From the NCBI GenBank assembly GCA_040505895.1, contig JBEVXU010000002.1, positions 186,001 to 250,000 on the forward strand: a DNA stretch of 64,000 nt. Direction: 5' to 3'. This stretch comes from Vondammii sp040505895. GTDB taxonomy: Bacteria > Pseudomonadota > Gammaproteobacteria > Chromatiales > Chromatiaceae. Position numbers and translations under genes: made by a program. Under the pieces are notes generated by a model that worked only from the letters and a program-made list of their open reading frames with translations, ran no database searches and had not been told where the DNA came from. Position 1 is the first letter of the stretch; each line of letters opens with the position of its first letter. Below are positions 8,633-17,491 of the stretch, piece by piece.

Positions 8633-9272
8633 CTCCCACTTTCCCCTTGAGAAAAGCCCCGATTACCAATTCGATACTGAGTTGAACGCGCTCCAGAGGC
8701 TCGGCGGCATTGACTACCCGTACCCGCTCAGGCTCCCTCTCCGCTATCGCTAGATAGGCGCTACGTACCTTATCAAAGAAAGCAGCCTTCTCACTCTCGA
8801 AGCGGTCGGGCTCTGAGCGCTTGCCCGCACGCTCCAAGCCAACCTCTATCGGCAGATCGAGAAGCAGGGTCAGGTCCGGCTTAAGTCCCTGCTGTACCCA
8901 GGCTTCAAGAGCGGCTATGCGCCCGTTATCGATACCGCGCCCTCCTCCCTGATAGGCGTAAGAGGCATCAGTAAAGCGATCACAGAGCACCCACTTGCCC
9001 GCTTCCAGGGCCGGTATGATCTTGTTGTGAAGATGTTCAGCACGAGCGGCAAACATCAACAGCAGCTCTGCATCATCCGACATGCCTGTGTGCTTGTGTC
9101 CCAACAGCAGTTCGCGCACCTCTTCACCCAAATCGGTACCACCTGGCTCGCGGGTAAACAGCACCTCTTTACCGGCGTTCTCAAGGAGTCGGCGGATATG
9201 GTCGAGGTTGGTGCTCTTACCGGCCCCCTCGCCACCTTCGACGGTAATGAATTTTCCTTTTGCTATCGACAT
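8625..9272 (-). CDS. tmk: Thymidylate kinase
   Basis: A 215-residue dTMP kinase. It has the P-loop GGEGAGKST, the DR motif REPGGTDLGEEVR, the DRFTDASYAYQGGGR region and the LID. It phosphorylates dTMP to dTDP. The gene follows mltG after a 195-bp gap holding heptamer repeats and overlaps holB by 8 nt. Confidence 0.95.
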   Translation of the reverse strand: MSIAKGKFITVEGGEGAGKSTNLDHIRRLLENAGKEVLFTREPGGTDLGEEVRELLLGHKHTGMSDDAELLLMFAARAEHLHNKIIPALEAGKWVLCDRFTDASYAYQGGGRGIDNGRIAALEAWVQQGLKPDLTLLLDLPIEVGLERAGKRSEPDRFESEKAAFFDKVRSAYLAIAEREPERVRVVNAAEPLERVQLSIELVIGAFLKGKVGDA

Positions 9273-9282
9273 TATCTTTTCA

Positions 9283-9320
9283 AGTTGTCAGTTGTCAGTT
9301 GTCAGTTGTCAGTTGTCAGT
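9283..9320 (+). repeat. Tandem heptamer AGTTGTC, about 5.4 copies
   Basis: The unit AGTTGTC is repeated without change over 38 bp in the tmk-mltG gap. An inverted, less regular form (ACTGACAACTGCAAACTGC and so on) occurs at 9431-9461, and short traces appear at 22077 and 43889. No spacers are present, so this is not a CRISPR. Confidence 0.85.
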
Positions 9321-9467
9321 AAATTAAAAAATTCGTTCTCTGACTCGGTCAAGTCTAAAGATGTTTTTATTTTTAAATTCAGCTAGTTGCTATAAGCCTT
9401 ATCATATGGAGCAGGTCGATATCATCCCCCACTGACAACTGCAAACTGCAAACTGACAACTTTGCTC

Positions 9468-10466
9468 TCACCGTTTCAGCTGGTATTTACGCACAGCCCG
9501 ATTGTGTTCTTCCAAGGTATTGGAGAAGTAGTGCAACCCCCCACCCTTGGCGACAAAATAGAGGCTCTTGCCCGCTGCCGGATGCATTACCGCATGAATC
9601 GCATCAGCTCCAGCCATCGCGATTGGTGTCGGTGTCAGGCCCCTATGGACATAGGTGTTATAGGGGGTGTCCTGCTTTAGGTCCTTACGCCTGATATTAC
9701 CATCAAAAGACTCACCCATACCGTAGATCACGGTGGGATCTGTCTGAAGCTTCATTCTCTTGTGCAAGCGGCGGACAAACACCCCGGCAATCATGGGGCG
9801 CTCAGCCGCATCCCCTGTCTCCTTTTCCACTATGGAGGCAAGAATAAGGGCCTCTTCCGGAGTTTTTAGTGGCAACCCCTTATCTCTCTTTTCCCACTCA
9901 CCCGCCAATCGACGCTCCATAGCATGGTAGGCACGTTTAAGAAAAGCGAGGTCTGTGGTTCCCCTGGGAAAGTGGTAGGTATCAGGAAGGAAGCGGCCCT
10001 CCGGGTGTTGCCCTGGATATCCCAACCGCTCCATGATCAGATCATGAGACAATCCCTCAAGAGTCTGCTTAAGCGCGGAGTGTGAGCGTACCGCCGCTAG
10101 TACCTGACGGATATCCCACCCCTCAATCAGGGTCAACGAGTGGCTCACCACCCTACCGGAAACCAGTAGCGTCAGAAGCTGCTTTGGTGTTATGCCGGGA
10201 GCCAGATGATACTCACCCGCCTTGATCTTGCCGGCACTGCCGTCCCAGCGCGCCAGCAAGCGGAGGTAGAGTCCACTCTCAACAATACCCTGGGCCTTCA
10301 GTTCCATAGCCAAGCGTGAGATAGAGGTGCCTGGGGCAAGCTGGTAGTCGATACCCTGCTGCGGCAGAGAGAGTGGTGTATCAATGAAACGGTCGTGCTC
10401 CATCCATGCCCAGGCGGCAAGGATGCTTACGAGGATGACAAACAGGCCAAAAAGACGATGCAACAT
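9468..10466 (-). CDS. mltG: Endolytic murein transglycosylase
   Basis: A 332-residue MltG (YceG) protein. One N-terminal membrane segment (LFGLFVILVSILAAWAW) anchors it. A LysM-like region follows, then the catalytic domain with ASIVEKETG, whose Glu is the catalytic residue in the family, QTDPTVIYG and YNTYVHRGLTPTPI. It cuts nascent glycan strands. Normally pabC sits between fabF and mltG; here the space is taken by an inverted repeat. Confidence 0.94.
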   Translation of the reverse strand: MLHRLFGLFVILVSILAAWAWMEHDRFIDTPLSLPQQGIDYQLAPGTSISRLAMELKAQGIVESGLYLRLLARWDGSAGKIKAGEYHLAPGITPKQLLTLLVSGRVVSHSLTLIEGWDIRQVLAAVRSHSALKQTLEGLSHDLIMERLGYPGQHPEGRFLPDTYHFPRGTTDLAFLKRAYHAMERRLAGEWEKRDKGLPLKTPEEALILASIVEKETGDAAERPMIAGVFVRRLHKRMKLQTDPTVIYGMGESFDGNIRRKDLKQDTPYNTYVHRGLTPTPIAMAGADAIHAVMHPAAGKSLYFVAKGGGLHYFSNTLEEHNRAVRKYQLKR

Positions 10467-10530
10467 AGAGAGTAATTATGCCCGATTTTTCAGTGGATAA
10501 CCCGGCTGAAATGAGCGGATTGTAAAAAAA

Positions 10531-10646
10531 AAGCGGGACACAGAGAATGCAAAGGAGACGCAGAGAATGCAGAGAAAGATAGAAAACTCGCTATGTGATT
10601 TCTTCTGTGCTCTCTGTATCTACTCTGCGACCTCTGCGTCCCGCTT
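10531..10646 (+). repeat. Inverted repeat with CAGAG motifs
   Basis: The ends AAGCGGGA and TCCCGCTT are perfect inverse copies, and the interior contains several CAGAGAATGC / CTCTGCGACCTCTGCG matches. A sister copy lies at 25015. The nature is unknown; it looks like a small dispersed element. It occupies the place of pabC. Confidence 0.65.
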
Positions 10647-10673
10647 TTGCTTTTATCTCAAGAACTCAGGCAC

Positions 10674-10704
10674 AAAAAAACGGAGCTCTGGGGCCCCGTT
10701 TTTT
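10674..10704 (-). terminator. Terminator after fabF (bidirectional form)
   Basis: AAAAAACGG and CCGTTTTTT flank a GC-rich centre (GAGCTCTGGGGCC). On the minus strand the hairpin ends in a T run, 18 nt after the fabF stop. Confidence 0.75.
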
Positions 10705-10721
10705 CAGTGGTGTGATACCGC

Positions 10722-11966
10722 TCAGTCTTTCAAACGACGCATCACCACCGTACCGTTGGTACCACCAAAACCAAAGGAGTTGGAAATGGCTATATCAATC
10801 TTCATCTCCCTGGCGGTATTGGGCACATAGTCCAGGTCACAATCTGGATCCTGGTTCTCCAGGTTGATGGTGGGAGGTGCCACCTGATCGCTTATGGCAA
10901 GCGCGGTAAAGACCGCCTCTGCACCACCGGCGGCACCCAGCATATGGCCGGTCATCGACTTGGTGGAACTGACACAGAGCTTGTAAGCATGATCGCCAAA
11001 CGCGCCCTTGATACCCATGGTCTCTGCAACGTCACCGGCAGGGGTGGAGGTGCCGTGGGCGTTGATGTAATCAACCTCTTCAATATTGATGCCGCCGTCC
11101 TGCAGTGCCAAGAGCATGCAGTCACGGGCGCCCTCACCATTTTTGGAGGGTGAGGTCATGTGATAGGCATCGGAGTTCATGCCTACACCCACCAGCTCTG
11201 CATAGATCTTCGCCCCACGCGCCTTGGCACTCTCATACTCTTCGAGCATGACCACACCAGCACCGTCGCTAAGAACAAAGCCATCACGATCACGGTCCCA
11301 GGGGCGGCTGGCACCCTGAGGATCATCGTTGCGGGTGGAGAGTGCCCTGGCAGCGGCAAAACCGCCCAGGCCTACCGGTGAAGTAGCCATCTCAGCACCG
11401 CCGGCAAGCATCGCGTCAATGTAGCCGTGGCGAATCATACGTGCCGCTTCACCGATATTATGCGTACCGGTGCTGCAAGCTGAGACGATGGAGTAGTTCG
11501 GACCTTTAAGACCGTATTTAATGGAGAGGTTACCCGCCACCATATTGACGATATTAGCCGGTACAAAGAAGGGAGATATCTTTCTCGGACCACCATCGAG
11601 ATAAGCATGATAGCTGTTCTCGATACCTGTTATACCACCGATACCAGCACCGATTGCCACACCAATCCTTCTGGAGTTCTCTTCGGTCACTTCCAGGCCA
11701 GAATCTTCGATAGCCTGACAGCCGGCGGCCACACCATAATGGATAAACTTATCCATCTTGCGTGCGTCCTTTTTCGATACATACTGTGTGATATCGAAAT
11801 CGTAGATCGGACCGCCGAAATGAACACTAAAAGGTTCAATTTCGAAGTGGGTGATCGGCCGGATACCGCTCTTACCCGCAAGCACATTGTCCCAGGACTC
11901 CTTCACAGTGTGGCCCACCGGCGCCACCATACCCAGTCCAGTCACTACAACCCTTCTTACAGACAT
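10722..11966 (-). CDS. fabF: Beta-ketoacyl-ACP synthase II
   Basis: A 414-residue condensing enzyme elongating acyl-ACP with malonyl-ACP. The catalytic Cys lies in VSACSTGTHNIG, the two His in NAHGTSTPAGD and STKSMTGHMLGAAGG, and the C-terminus has SNSFGFGGTN. I chose MSVRRVVVTG as the start; a frame extended to 12002 would add twelve atypical residues. It follows acpP after a hairpin. Confidence 0.95.
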   Translation of the reverse strand: MSVRRVVVTGLGMVAPVGHTVKESWDNVLAGKSGIRPITHFEIEPFSVHFGGPIYDFDITQYVSKKDARKMDKFIHYGVAAGCQAIEDSGLEVTEENSRRIGVAIGAGIGGITGIENSYHAYLDGGPRKISPFFVPANIVNMVAGNLSIKYGLKGPNYSIVSACSTGTHNIGEAARMIRHGYIDAMLAGGAEMATSPVGLGGFAAARALSTRNDDPQGASRPWDRDRDGFVLSDGAGVVMLEEYESAKARGAKIYAELVGVGMNSDAYHMTSPSKNGEGARDCMLLALQDGGINIEEVDYINAHGTSTPAGDVAETMGIKGAFGDHAYKLCVSSTKSMTGHMLGAAGGAEAVFTALAISDQVAPPTINLENQDPDCDLDYVPNTAREMKIDIAISNSFGFGGTNGTVVMRRLKD

Positions 11967-12000
11967 CTGAGGTCTACCCCCTTTTGGGATCAGGAAAAGC

Positions 12001-12038
12001 AAAAGGCCGCAATCCGCGACGATACGGCAAATGCGGCC
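12001..12038 (-). terminator. Hairpin between acpP and fabF
   Basis: On the minus strand GGCCGCA pairs with TGCGGCC around a 20-nt loop with a small inner CCG/CGG stem, then TTTTGCTTTT follows. It is a plausible partial terminator that would give more acpP than fabF message (inference). Confidence 0.55.
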
Positions 12039-12060
12039 TCGCTCGAATCAGTCGAAAAAA

Positions 12061-12294
12061 TCAGGTATGGGCTTCGATGTACGCAACAGCCAGCTTAACC
12101 GTAGTGATCTTCTCTGCCTCTTCATCAGGAATTTCGGTCTGGAACTCTTCTTCGAGCTGCATGACTAGTTCAACTGTGTCAAGAGAGTCTGCACCCAAGT
12201 CATCGACAAAAGAGGCTTCCGTGGTCACCTCGTCTTCAGATACGCCCAGCTGTTCTACAACAATCTTCTTAACACGTTCTTCGAGAGAGCTCAT
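12061..12294 (-). CDS. acpP: Acyl carrier protein
   Basis: A 77-residue acidic carrier protein. Ser of the DSLDTVELVM motif (LGADSLDTV) receives 4'-phosphopantetheine. It carries acyl chains between FabH, FabG and FabF, all encoded around it. A ribosome-binding site GGAGGAAAGA precedes the ATG. Confidence 0.97.
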   Translation of the reverse strand: MSSLEERVKKIVVEQLGVSEDEVTTEASFVDDLGADSLDTVELVMQLEEEFQTEIPDEEAEKITTVKLAVAYIEAHT

Positions 12295-12361
12295 GTTCTT
12301 TCTTTCCTCCGGATAAATAAACAGCCGATCCCAGATCGACCGTGGCTATTGTATTCATAAT

Positions 12362-12406
12362 CCCTAAAAGTTGAAAGAGGTTTATACCCTCTTTCAGTTG
12401 TAGGGG
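12362..12406 (-). promoter_or_regulatory. Hairpin in the acpP leader
   Basis: CCCTAAAAGTTGAAAGAGG and CCTCTTTCAGTTGTAGGG form an imperfect stem (GAAAGAGG/CCTCTTTC perfect). It lies in the AT-rich 190-bp gap between fabG and acpP, where an acpP promoter is also expected. No T run follows on the minus strand, so it is not a simple terminator. Confidence 0.45.
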
Positions 12407-12484
12407 AAAATTATAAAAATATCTGTCAATTCAATAAGTTCAAATATAAACTTAATAAATACCAGGGTAAAATACTATTCGGGA

Positions 12485-13225
12485 TTACCCCATAAACATG
12501 CCGCCATTGACGTGCAGGGTTTCACCGGTGATATAACCTGAAGTCGGAGAAGCGAGGAAAACGACAGCATCTGCGATCTCCTCCGCCTCACCCAGGCGTC
12601 CCATCGGGATGCCCGCAAGCAGTGCCTTGCGCTGTTCTTCCGGCAATTCGCGGGTCATGTCGGTATCAATAAAACCGGGTGCGACGGCATTGACCGTGAT
12701 ACCCCTTGGGCCGATCTCACGAGCCAAGGATTTTGTAAAGCCGATCATCCCCGCTTTGGCAGCTGCATAGTTGCTCTGACCTGCGTTACCGGTGGAGCCC
12801 ACCACTGAAGCGATATTGATGATGCGTCCGGCGCGGGCCTTCATCATGGTGCGCATACAACCCTTTGAGAGACGATAGATAGAAGTCAGGTTGGTTTCGA
12901 TAATATCGCCCCACTCAGCCTCTTTCATCCGCATCAGCAGATTGTCTCGTGTAATACCGGCGTTATTTACCAAAATAGTCGGTGCGCCAAACTCTGCAGC
13001 AATGGCTTTCAATACACTATTGACCGAGTCCTGCTCGGTAACATTCAGCAACATTCCCGCACCCTTAATACCTTCGGCAGCGAGTCGCTCACCAATGGCG
13101 CTGGCACCACCTTCAGTGGTAGCCGTACCGATGACGGTAGCCCCTTGCTTACCAAGGGCGTGAGCGATCGCCTGGCCGATTCCACGGCTGGCGCCGGTTA
13201 CAAGTGCAATGTCATTCTCAAGCAT
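12485..13225 (-). CDS. fabG: 3-oxoacyl-ACP reductase
   Basis: A 246-residue short-chain dehydrogenase. It shows the NADPH motif TGASRGIG, NNAGITRD, the catalytic Ser in ASVVGSTGNAGQ and the YAAAKAG Tyr/Lys pair, and ends in GGMFMG. The start MLENDIALV has GGAG 7 nt upstream; two further in-frame starts lie just before. In most gammaproteobacteria fabD lies between fabH and fabG; here fabG follows fabH directly. Confidence 0.95.
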   Translation of the reverse strand: MLENDIALVTGASRGIGQAIAHALGKQGATVIGTATTEGGASAIGERLAAEGIKGAGMLLNVTEQDSVNSVLKAIAAEFGAPTILVNNAGITRDNLLMRMKEAEWGDIIETNLTSIYRLSKGCMRTMMKARAGRIINIASVVGSTGNAGQSNYAAAKAGMIGFTKSLAREIGPRGITVNAVAPGFIDTDMTRELPEEQRKALLAGIPMGRLGEAEEIADAVVFLASPTSGYITGETLHVNGGMFMG

Positions 13226-13257
13226 CACCATCTCCACTATTTTCCGGGTAGGCCCGG

Positions 13258-14226
13258 TCAGTATTTCACCAAGACAGAGCCCCAGGTAAAGCCTCCACCA
13301 AAGGCTTCCATCAGCAAGGTCTCGCCTCTCTTGATCCTTCCATCTCTAACAGCAACATCAAACGCCAGAGGAACCGATGCGGCCGACGTATTGCCATGTT
13401 CGGCAACCGTCACCACCACCTGATCCATCGGCATGCGCAATTTGCGTGCGGTCGCGTTGATAATTCTTATGTTGGCCTGATGTGGAATCAGCCAATCGAT
13501 GTCCGACTTGTCGAGATTATTCTTTTCCAGGGTCTCGTCAACGATGCGGCCCAGGGTATTAACCGCCATCTTGAACACTTCGTTACCGCGCATCTCGACA
13601 AACGCCGCGTTGGCACTCATTTTGTCGTAGCCTTTGGAGACACCATCAGGCACCTGCAGCAGTTCGGCATAATCACCGTCAGCGTGGAGATGGGTGGAGA
13701 GAATTCCAGGCTCATCACTCGCTTCGATTACCACGGCGCCGGCACCGTCACCAAACAGGATGCTGGTGCCGCGATCTTTCCAGTTGACGATGCGAGAGAA
13801 GGTCTCGGCACCAATCACGAGTGCACATGTTGCACTGCCAGCCTTGATGAAGTTATCCGCCACACCGAGAGCATAGATAAAACCGGTGCAGACGGCTTGA
13901 ATATCGAAAGCCGGACAGCCGTGAATATCGAGACGACTCTGTAACAGGCAGGCTGTACTGGGGAATATCTGGTCAGGCGTGGTGGTAGCGAGGACGATAA
14001 GATCTATATCCTGAGGCTTCTTGCCCGCCGCTTCGATAGCACGCCTTGCCGCGTGCTCGGCGAGATCACAGGTGGTCTCGCCCTCAGCCGCAATGTGTCG
14101 TTTGGAGATGCCGGTACGCTCACGAATCCACTGATCCGAAGTATCGAACATTTTTTCAAGATCGTGATTTGTAAGCTCTTTCTCTGGCAGATAACTGCCC
14201 GTGCCTATGATACGTGAATAAGTCAA
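13258..14226 (-). CDS. fabH: Beta-ketoacyl-ACP synthase III
   Basis: A 322-residue initiating condensing enzyme. The Cys of QAVCTGFIYAL (about 113), His of IPHQANIRI and Asn of HGNTSAASVP form the catalytic triad. It joins acetyl-CoA and malonyl-ACP. It overlaps plsX by 4 nt (ATGA). Confidence 0.96.
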   Translation of the reverse strand: MTYSRIIGTGSYLPEKELTNHDLEKMFDTSDQWIRERTGISKRHIAAEGETTCDLAEHAARRAIEAAGKKPQDIDLIVLATTTPDQIFPSTACLLQSRLDIHGCPAFDIQAVCTGFIYALGVADNFIKAGSATCALVIGAETFSRIVNWKDRGTSILFGDGAGAVVIEASDEPGILSTHLHADGDYAELLQVPDGVSKGYDKMSANAAFVEMRGNEVFKMAVNTLGRIVDETLEKNNLDKSDIDWLIPHQANIRIINATARKLRMPMDQVVVTVAEHGNTSAASVPLAFDVAVRDGRIKRGETLLMEAFGGGFTWGSVLVKY

Positions 14227-15245
14227 CTCTCCAGCCCTTTATCCAACTGCTTCTCCACCCCGTAAGCAATCCTTTTGGGGACATTGGTATGAACCGCTTT
14301 TTCAGCCATCTTGATAGCGTTCTCAAATGCCAGAACATCTGCTCCGCCATGACTTTTAATTACAATCCCACGCAGGCCAAGAAAACTGGCGCCATTGTAA
14401 CGGCGGGGATCGATCATTCTGCGAAGACCCGCCATCACCGGCATCGCCAACAAGCCTGCCATCTTGGTGAAAATATTGCGATTGAACCCCTCTTTGAGAA
14501 AGTGGCTGATCATTTTTGCCACACCCTCCGCACTCTTCAAGGCAACGTTGCCGACAAAGCCATCACAAACGACGACGTCTGTACCGCCTTTATAAACATC
14601 ATCGCCCTCTACATAACCGATGTAGTTAAGGGTACTGCTCGACAGCAAATCGTTCGCAACCTTCACCTGCTCATTACCCTTGATCTCTTCCTGGCCGATA
14701 TTGAGCAATCCCACCCGTGGGTTCTCAATTTCATCGACCGAAGCCACCAATTCACTGCCCATAACGGCGAACTGAAACAGATGCTCTGCACTGCAATCGA
14801 CATTGGCACCGAGATCGAGCATCCAGGTATGTCCCTCGATTGACGGTAGCGCACTGATAATTGCCGGCCGATCTATATCGGGGAGCATCTTGAGAACAAA
14901 TCGCGCCGTTGCCATCAGTGCCCCGGTATTACCGGCACTGACACAGGCATCCGCCTCGCCCGCCTTTACCAGATCGATAGCAACACGCATGGAGGAATCC
15001 TTCTTCCCCCGCAGCGCCCTCGACGGCAACTCATCCATGGCGACCACTTGAGATGCAGGATGAATTCGCAGCCGCTCACTGGTCTCCTCATCACCAAGGT
15101 GAGACTTGATCTCCTCCTCGATTCCTACGAGGATAAGATTAACGCTGTTGTCACGCCGCAAAAAGTCAATTGCGGCAGGCACCACCACCGAAGCACCGAG
15201 GTCACCCCCCATTGCATCTAGTGAAATGGTTATTCTGTCACTCAT
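14223..15245 (-). CDS. plsX: Phosphate acyltransferase
   Basis: A 340-residue PlsX protein making acyl-phosphate from acyl-ACP for phospholipid synthesis. It begins ITISLDAMGGDLGASV and has SAGNTGALMATAR and CDGFVGNVALKSAEG, all typical. It is coupled to fabH by overlap and follows rpmF. Confidence 0.96.
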   Translation of the reverse strand: MSDRITISLDAMGGDLGASVVVPAAIDFLRRDNSVNLILVGIEEEIKSHLGDEETSERLRIHPASQVVAMDELPSRALRGKKDSSMRVAIDLVKAGEADACVSAGNTGALMATARFVLKMLPDIDRPAIISALPSIEGHTWMLDLGANVDCSAEHLFQFAVMGSELVASVDEIENPRVGLLNIGQEEIKGNEQVKVANDLLSSSTLNYIGYVEGDDVYKGGTDVVVCDGFVGNVALKSAEGVAKMISHFLKEGFNRNIFTKMAGLLAMPVMAGLRRMIDPRRYNGASFLGLRGIVIKSHGGADVLAFENAIKMAEKAVHTNVPKRIAYGVEKQLDKGLES

Positions 15246-15294
15246 TCAGTAACTCCAGCCATATGAAAATCTTGATTCATATAGGCACAACAGC

Positions 15295-15322
15295 TTCGGC
15301 CGCCCCATACGGGACGGCCGAA
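15295..15322 (-). terminator. Strong hairpin between rpmF and plsX
   Basis: TTCGGCCG and CGGCCGAA with inner CCC/GGG form a stem of about 11 pairs around ATA. No T run follows, so it may be an attenuator or an RNA processing or stability site rather than a classical terminator. Confidence 0.45.
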
Positions 15323-15358
15323 TACCGTAAAACTGCAGGCCACCCACAATAATGGGGG

Positions 15359-15538
15359 TTATTCGCCTTTACCGCTGACCACTTTGCGGCCACGATAGAA
15401 ACCATCCGGGGTGACATGGTGGCGCAGGTGAGTCTCACCAGAGGTAGGATCGATAGAGAGGGTCTCTCCATTCAGTCCATCATGTGAGCGACGCATTCCG
15501 CGTCTGGAAGGTGTTTTTCTGTTCTGCTGGACCGCCAT
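15359..15538 (-). CDS. rpmF: Ribosomal protein L32
   Basis: A 59-residue basic protein read by hand: it begins MAVQQNRKTPSRRGMRRSHD and ends HVTPDGFYRGRKVVSGKGE, as in gammaproteobacterial L32. GGAGCTTGAACC lies before the ATG. It sits in the usual yceD-rpmF-plsX order, 29 nt after yceD. Confidence 0.95.
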   Translation of the reverse strand: MAVQQNRKTPSRRGMRRSHDGLNGETLSIDPTSGETHLRHHVTPDGFYRGRKVVSGKGE

Positions 15539-15567
15539 GGTTCAAGCTCCTGATAAAAAAATAAAAA

Positions 15568-16110
15568 TCAATTCTGTTTGTCCGGCTTCAACCCAGCCAA
15601 AACGGCAAAAGGGTTAGCCTCATCTGTCGCACTTTCCTGCTGCAGATCTTCGAAGTCACCATTGGTAAACAGCGTCTCCATCTCCACCGGGCATGTGCCC
15701 TGGGGGTGCATCGGTACCTGAGGAATCGCCAACAACAACTCATCCTCTATCAGGTCAAGCAGCTGAATACGTCCCTCTTCCACCATCACCGGATCACACT
15801 CATCGGGTAACAATTCCGCCTCTGCGGCAACTTCTATTACCGCCAAGTTTACTTCGGCATCCACTGGCAGAGTCACTGGCTCAAGACAGCGCTGGCACTC
15901 AAGTACCAGTTCTGCCTCAACATTTCCCTTGATACGCGCCCGTTTCTTCTCATCTCGATAAAACTCGAGAGTGAATAGTGACTCACCTTCCACACTGACA
16001 AGTGCTTCTGCCAGACGGGACAATTCACCCAGTCCAACAGCCCCGGATAACTGCTTTCCGAGGTTGGCAAGACGCCATGGATCGACAAAATCTGGCAAGC
16101 GCGACGACAT
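15568..16110 (-). CDS. yceD: YceD/DUF177 family rRNA-accumulation protein
   Basis: A 180-residue DUF177 protein. The CxxC motif CQRCLEPV (about residue 73) and the acidic centre LLPDECDPV with LIEDELLLAIPQVPMH are family hallmarks. In E. coli YceD is needed for normal 23S rRNA accumulation. It precedes rpmF as usual, but its normal upstream neighbour yceF is found 3.9 kb away on the other strand. Confidence 0.9.
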   Translation of the reverse strand: MSSRLPDFVDPWRLANLGKQLSGAVGLGELSRLAEALVSVEGESLFTLEFYRDEKKRARIKGNVEAELVLECQRCLEPVTLPVDAEVNLAVIEVAAEAELLPDECDPVMVEEGRIQLLDLIEDELLLAIPQVPMHPQGTCPVEMETLFTNGDFEDLQQESATDEANPFAVLAGLKPDKQN

Positions 16111-16220
16111 AAGCGCGCAATAATATTACGTAGAGAGGAGAACGTCAAAAAAAATGCGCGGTTTCACAGGGTTAGGGCAGGAAAGATTTGGGGCTGTAAC
16201 GAAAGTCCCGAGCTTTAAGA

Positions 16221-16324
16221 GCGATTTGAGCTTCCCCTGCTGAGGGTGTCTGCGGCAGGGATGCCGCAGTCAAGCCCCCATGAATGGGTTCACGGCATCC
16301 CTCGGTAGGGGAAGCACAAGTCGC
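16221..16324 (-). repeat. Highly structured 104-bp inverted-repeat element
   Basis: Outer arms GCGATTTGAGCTTCCCCTGC and gtaggggaagcacaagtcgc are imperfect inverse copies. Inside, CTGCGGCA/TGCCGCAG and GGGATGCCG/CGGCATCCC are perfect but mutually exclusive stems, and CCCAT/ATGGG is a third. It lies between oadB and yceD. It could be a dispersed repeat or a structured RNA. Confidence 0.55.
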
Positions 16325-16353
16325 CAACCTCTGCAAAAGCCGGCAATGAGAGA

Positions 16354-17487
16354 TCAGTTACCCACAAGTGCCAGTAGAACACCAGCAGCCACAGCAGAGC
16401 CGATCACACCCGCTACATTCGGACCCATGGCGTGCATCAACAAGAAGTTATGGTGATTCGCCTCCAGCCCCACCTTATTGACAACTCGCGCGGCCATCGG
16501 CACGGCGGAGACCCCGGCAGCGCCAATCAGGGGATTCACCTTCCCTCCGGTCAGACGATACATCAGCTTACCCATCAGCAATCCCGTCGCCGTACCAATG
16601 CAGAAAGCAACGGCGCCAAGAGCGAGAATACCGAGAGTATCGAGGGTCAAGAACTTATCGGCGGAGAGCTTGGAACCAACTGCCAACCCTAGGAAGATAG
16701 TGACGATATTGATGATCTCATTCTGAGCCGCTCGACTGAGCCGTTCCACTACTCCGGTCTCTTTAAGAATATTGCCGAACATCAGCATACCGATCAGCGG
16801 TGCAGCTGAGGGGAGAAACAGAATACAGAGGATCAGAACCGAAAAAGGAAAGAATATCTTCTCAAGCTTACTCACCGGCCGCAGCTGGGACATCACCACT
16901 TGACGCTCTTTCTCCGTCGTCAGCGCCCGCATAATAGGAGGCTGAATAATCGGTACCAGAGCCATATAGGAGTATGCCGCCACCGCAATAGCACCAAGCA
17001 GATCCGGTGCCAGCCTGGAGGCGAGGAAGATCGCCGTCGGCCCGTCGGCACCACCGATAATAGCAATTGCCGAAGCGTCTGCCAGAGTGAAATCAAAACC
17101 GGGAATATAATTAAGAGCGAGAGCCCCCATCAGTGTGGCAAAGATCCCAAACTGCGCCGCTGCTCCGAGAAACAGTGTTTTCGGCATAGCGATCAGTGCA
17201 CTAAAATCGGTTAAGGCACCCACCCCCATAAAAATCAGCAGTGGGAACACCCCGGTCTCGATGCCGACATGGTAGACCATACCCAGCAGACCGTCAGGGC
17301 CACCGATGCCAGCCACAGGAATATTACTGAGAATTGCACCAAAACCGATAGGCAACAGCAGCAAAGGTTCAAAATTCTTGGCCACAGCCAGAAAAATGAG
17401 CAGGCCACCGACCAGCATCATCAATAACTGTCCCCACCCCATATTGGCAATCCCCATCGATTGCCACAACGCCTCTATGCCTCCCAT
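16354..17487 (-). CDS. oadB: Na+-pumping decarboxylase beta subunit
   Basis: A 377-residue polytopic membrane protein, the Na+ channel subunit of oxaloacetate-decarboxylase-type pumps. Family motifs are GGADGPTAIFLASRLAP, with the Asp implicated in Na+ passage, and the C-terminal GAAGVSAVPMAARVV and NFLLMHAMGPNVAGVIGSA. About nine or more membrane segments are seen. It follows oadA by 4 nt and is the last gene of oadG-oadA-oadB. Together they couple decarboxylation to Na+ export. Confidence 0.94.
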   Translation of the reverse strand: MGGIEALWQSMGIANMGWGQLLMMLVGGLLIFLAVAKNFEPLLLLPIGFGAILSNIPVAGIGGPDGLLGMVYHVGIETGVFPLLIFMGVGALTDFSALIAMPKTLFLGAAAQFGIFATLMGALALNYIPGFDFTLADASAIAIIGGADGPTAIFLASRLAPDLLGAIAVAAYSYMALVPIIQPPIMRALTTEKERQVVMSQLRPVSKLEKIFFPFSVLILCILFLPSAAPLIGMLMFGNILKETGVVERLSRAAQNEIINIVTIFLGLAVGSKLSADKFLTLDTLGILALGAVAFCIGTATGLLMGKLMYRLTGGKVNPLIGAAGVSAVPMAARVVNKVGLEANHHNFLLMHAMGPNVAGVIGSAVAAGVLLALVGN

Positions 17488-17491
17488 AAAA

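Noticed and set aside
9283..9320. Possible CRISPR from regular repeats
   Set aside because: The units are 7 bp, contiguous and without spacers; no cas genes are present.
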